Shown piece by piece: positions 62,825 through 64,000 of a stretch of 64,000 bases of DNA. The DNA lies in the NCBI GenBank assembly GCA_024509875.1, contig JAMPIV010011335.1, positions 124,001-188,000 on the forward strand, in the 5' to 3' direction. The notes beneath the pieces were generated by a model. The model saw only the letters and a program-made list of their open reading frames with translations. It did no database searches and had not been told where the DNA came from. The stretch's first letter is position 1, and the number at the start of each line of letters is the position of its first letter. The stretch comes from Oreohelix idahoensis (lineage: Eukaryota; Mollusca; Gastropoda; Stylommatophora; Oreohelicidae). A program made the translations under genes and the position numbers.

Positions 62825-64000
62825 TTAGGTGGAATCATGTGGGCATCTAGACAAAATGTCTGCCATCACATTATCTGATCCACGGATAGCTCGTACCGAG
62901 AAATGAAAAGGTTGAAGAGCAATTGCATATCGAGTAGACCTCGAGCTCTTAAAATTCTTACTCTGTATAGCCGTAAGAGCTTTCTGGTCGGTTTCTACTA
63001 TGAAATGTGCGCCTAGAAGGAATCTTTGTAGCTTGAGAATTGACCAGACCATAGCCAATAGTTCACGGTCTAAAACCGAGTAATTCCTTTTTGCAGCATT
63101 AAGTTTTCTGGAGATATACATTACAGGATGCAGAGTTCCAGAGTACTCTTGCATTAGTGCCGCTCCAATCCCAGTGGATGAAGCGTCACTACGAAGAACA
63201 AATGTCTTATCTGTAGTAGGTAACACTAAAATAGGTGGTGTTGAAAACACATTTTTAATCTTATCCAAAGAGGATTGGCATTCCTGTGACCAGTGGACCA
63301 TATTAGGTGACCCTTTCTTTAGTAGTGTAGAAAGAGGTGCCATAATAGAGGATAGATTCGGAATGAATCTTCCATAAAATTTAATAAGACCTAAGAGACT
63401 TCGCACCTGCTTTTTAGTCTTAGGGATAGAGATGTTAAGTATCTTAGTGATATTATGGTCCTCTGTCTTTAGGAAACCATGACCAACTCGATGGCCTAGG
63501 AAAGAAATTTCGCTAAAACCAATGCAGGCTTTAGAGGGTTTCGCTGTCAGGTTATACTCGCGTAGAGTAGACAGTAATTCAACTAACCCCGAATAGTGAT
63601 CTTCCCAAGTATCGCTGAAAAGACAGATGTCGTCTAGGTACGCAATGACATCTGACCGATAAGACAGGATTCGACTCATCATGCGTACGAATGTAGCCGG
63701 TGCGTTCATAAGGCCGAAAGGCATGAAATTCCATTGAAAAAGGCCTCTAGGTGTAGAAAAAGCCGTAATTGGTTTGGCGCGTTCAGATAAAGGAACTTTC
63801 CAATATCCTTTAGACAAATCAAATTTAGTGAAAAAATGAGATTTAGAAAGCCTAGTAAGTAGCTCCTCTAGTAAAGGCATAGGTTCAGCATCAAACTTTG
63901 TAACTTGATTCAATCTGCGATAGTCAACGCAAAGACGTATGTTATTGTCTTTTTTCCGAACAATAACCATCGGCGAAGAATATGCAGAAGTGGATGGTTC
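62825..64000 (-). CDS. Gypsy-type reverse transcriptase-RNase H, partial at window edge
   Basis: An LTR-retrotransposon pol segment, open for the whole visible length (about 390 codons) and running off the right edge. From the edge inward: MVIVRKKDNNIRLCVDYRRL, FTKFDLSKGYWKVPLSERA (first catalytic Asp), FMPFGLMNAPATFVRMM, IAYLDDICLFSDTW (catalytic YLDD), FLGHRVGHGFLK, then the tether RSLLGLIKFYGRFIPNLS. RNase H follows with LRSDASSTGIGAALMQE, RELLAMVWSILKLQRFLLG, VETDQKAL and DNVMADILSRC. A stop follows about five residues after LSRC, at 62825. In most Gypsy elements an integrase follows; here none is seen in frame. All RT and RNase H catalytic residues look intact. Confidence 0.92.
   Translation of the reverse strand, partial: EPSTSAYSSPMVIVRKKDNNIRLCVDYRRLNQVTKFDAEPMPLLEELLTRLSKSHFFTKFDLSKGYWKVPLSERAKPITAFSTPRGLFQWNFMPFGLMNAPATFVRMMSRILSYRSDVIAYLDDICLFSDTWEDHYSGLVELLSTLREYNLTAKPSKACIGFSEISFLGHRVGHGFLKTEDHNITKILNISIPKTKKQVRSLLGLIKFYGRFIPNLSSIMAPLSTLLKKGSPNMVHWSQECQSSLDKIKNVFSTPPILVLPTTDKTFVLRSDASSTGIGAALMQEYSGTLHPVMYISRKLNAAKRNYSVLDRELLAMVWSILKLQRFLLGAHFIVETDQKALTAIQSKNFKSSRSTRYAIALQPFHFSVRAIRGSDNVMADILSRCPHDST

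Overview
This is invertebrate-type nuclear DNA dominated by transposable elements (TEs). Evidence for a metazoan genome: endonuclease/reverse-transcriptase LINEs of several families, tRNA-derived SINEs, Gypsy-type LTR retrotransposons, a hAT DNA transposon, and one spliced C2H2 zinc-finger gene. The composition of the tRNA-derived SINE at about 53.9 kb recalls molluscan SINEs, so a mollusc or other lophotrochozoan is my weak guess; the species cannot be fixed from the window. There are no bacterial features, rRNA genes, CRISPR arrays or operons.

Layout. 0-3.5 kb: degraded LINE reverse transcriptase (RT) pieces (LINE-F group) and an RNase H remnant. 3.5-6.7 kb: a nearly full-length but broken LINE-B on the minus strand. 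6.7-16.2 kb: a nested stack. LINE-C (minus) is split by LINE-A (plus). LINE-A carries a SINE in its 5' leader and an RNase H-bearing LINE-D (minus) in its body. LINE-D is split by a 2,160-bp solo-LTR-like insertion. Three of the four insertions are shown by target-site duplications (TSDs) that I can read directly. 16.2-18.4 kb: non-coding, LTR-like at its left edge. 18.4-19.6 kb: a frameshifted gene of a multicopy uncharacterised invertebrate family. 19.6-25.9 kb: a striking block with almost no G and extreme C content, probably corrupted assembly sequence. 26-36 kb: an LTR end with a gag remnant, SINEs, a 31-bp poly-G run, and LINE scraps.

36.5-39.2 kb: a LINE-B fragment with clear TSDs, then a minus-strand C2H2 zinc-finger gene with a LINE inserted in one finger. 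A possible upstream exon of the same gene lies at 52.3 kb. 39.3-42.6 kb: LINE-E, a second SINE-like insert with perfect TSDs, and a truncated LINE-A with perfect TSDs. 42.9-50.3 kb: a hAT transposon with an 8-bp TSD, blown apart by a LINE-A insertion and then by a 3,317-bp tandem duplication. 50.4-57.3 kb: LINE fragments, two minisatellites, a tRNA-SINE and a duplicated segment. 57.3-59.3 kb: a LINE-B with its 5' end but no 3' end. 59.5-64 kb: two Gypsy-type RT-RNase H regions on the minus strand, the second running off the window edge.

The most informative signals are the nested insertion history, the SINE that joins a LINE-B-like head to a LINE-E-like tail with a shared hairpin, the older LINE-A copy that keeps an open start lost in younger copies by a 7-bp deletion, and the G-depleted block. 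Family letters (LINE-A to LINE-G) are local labels used only here; no database comparison was possible.
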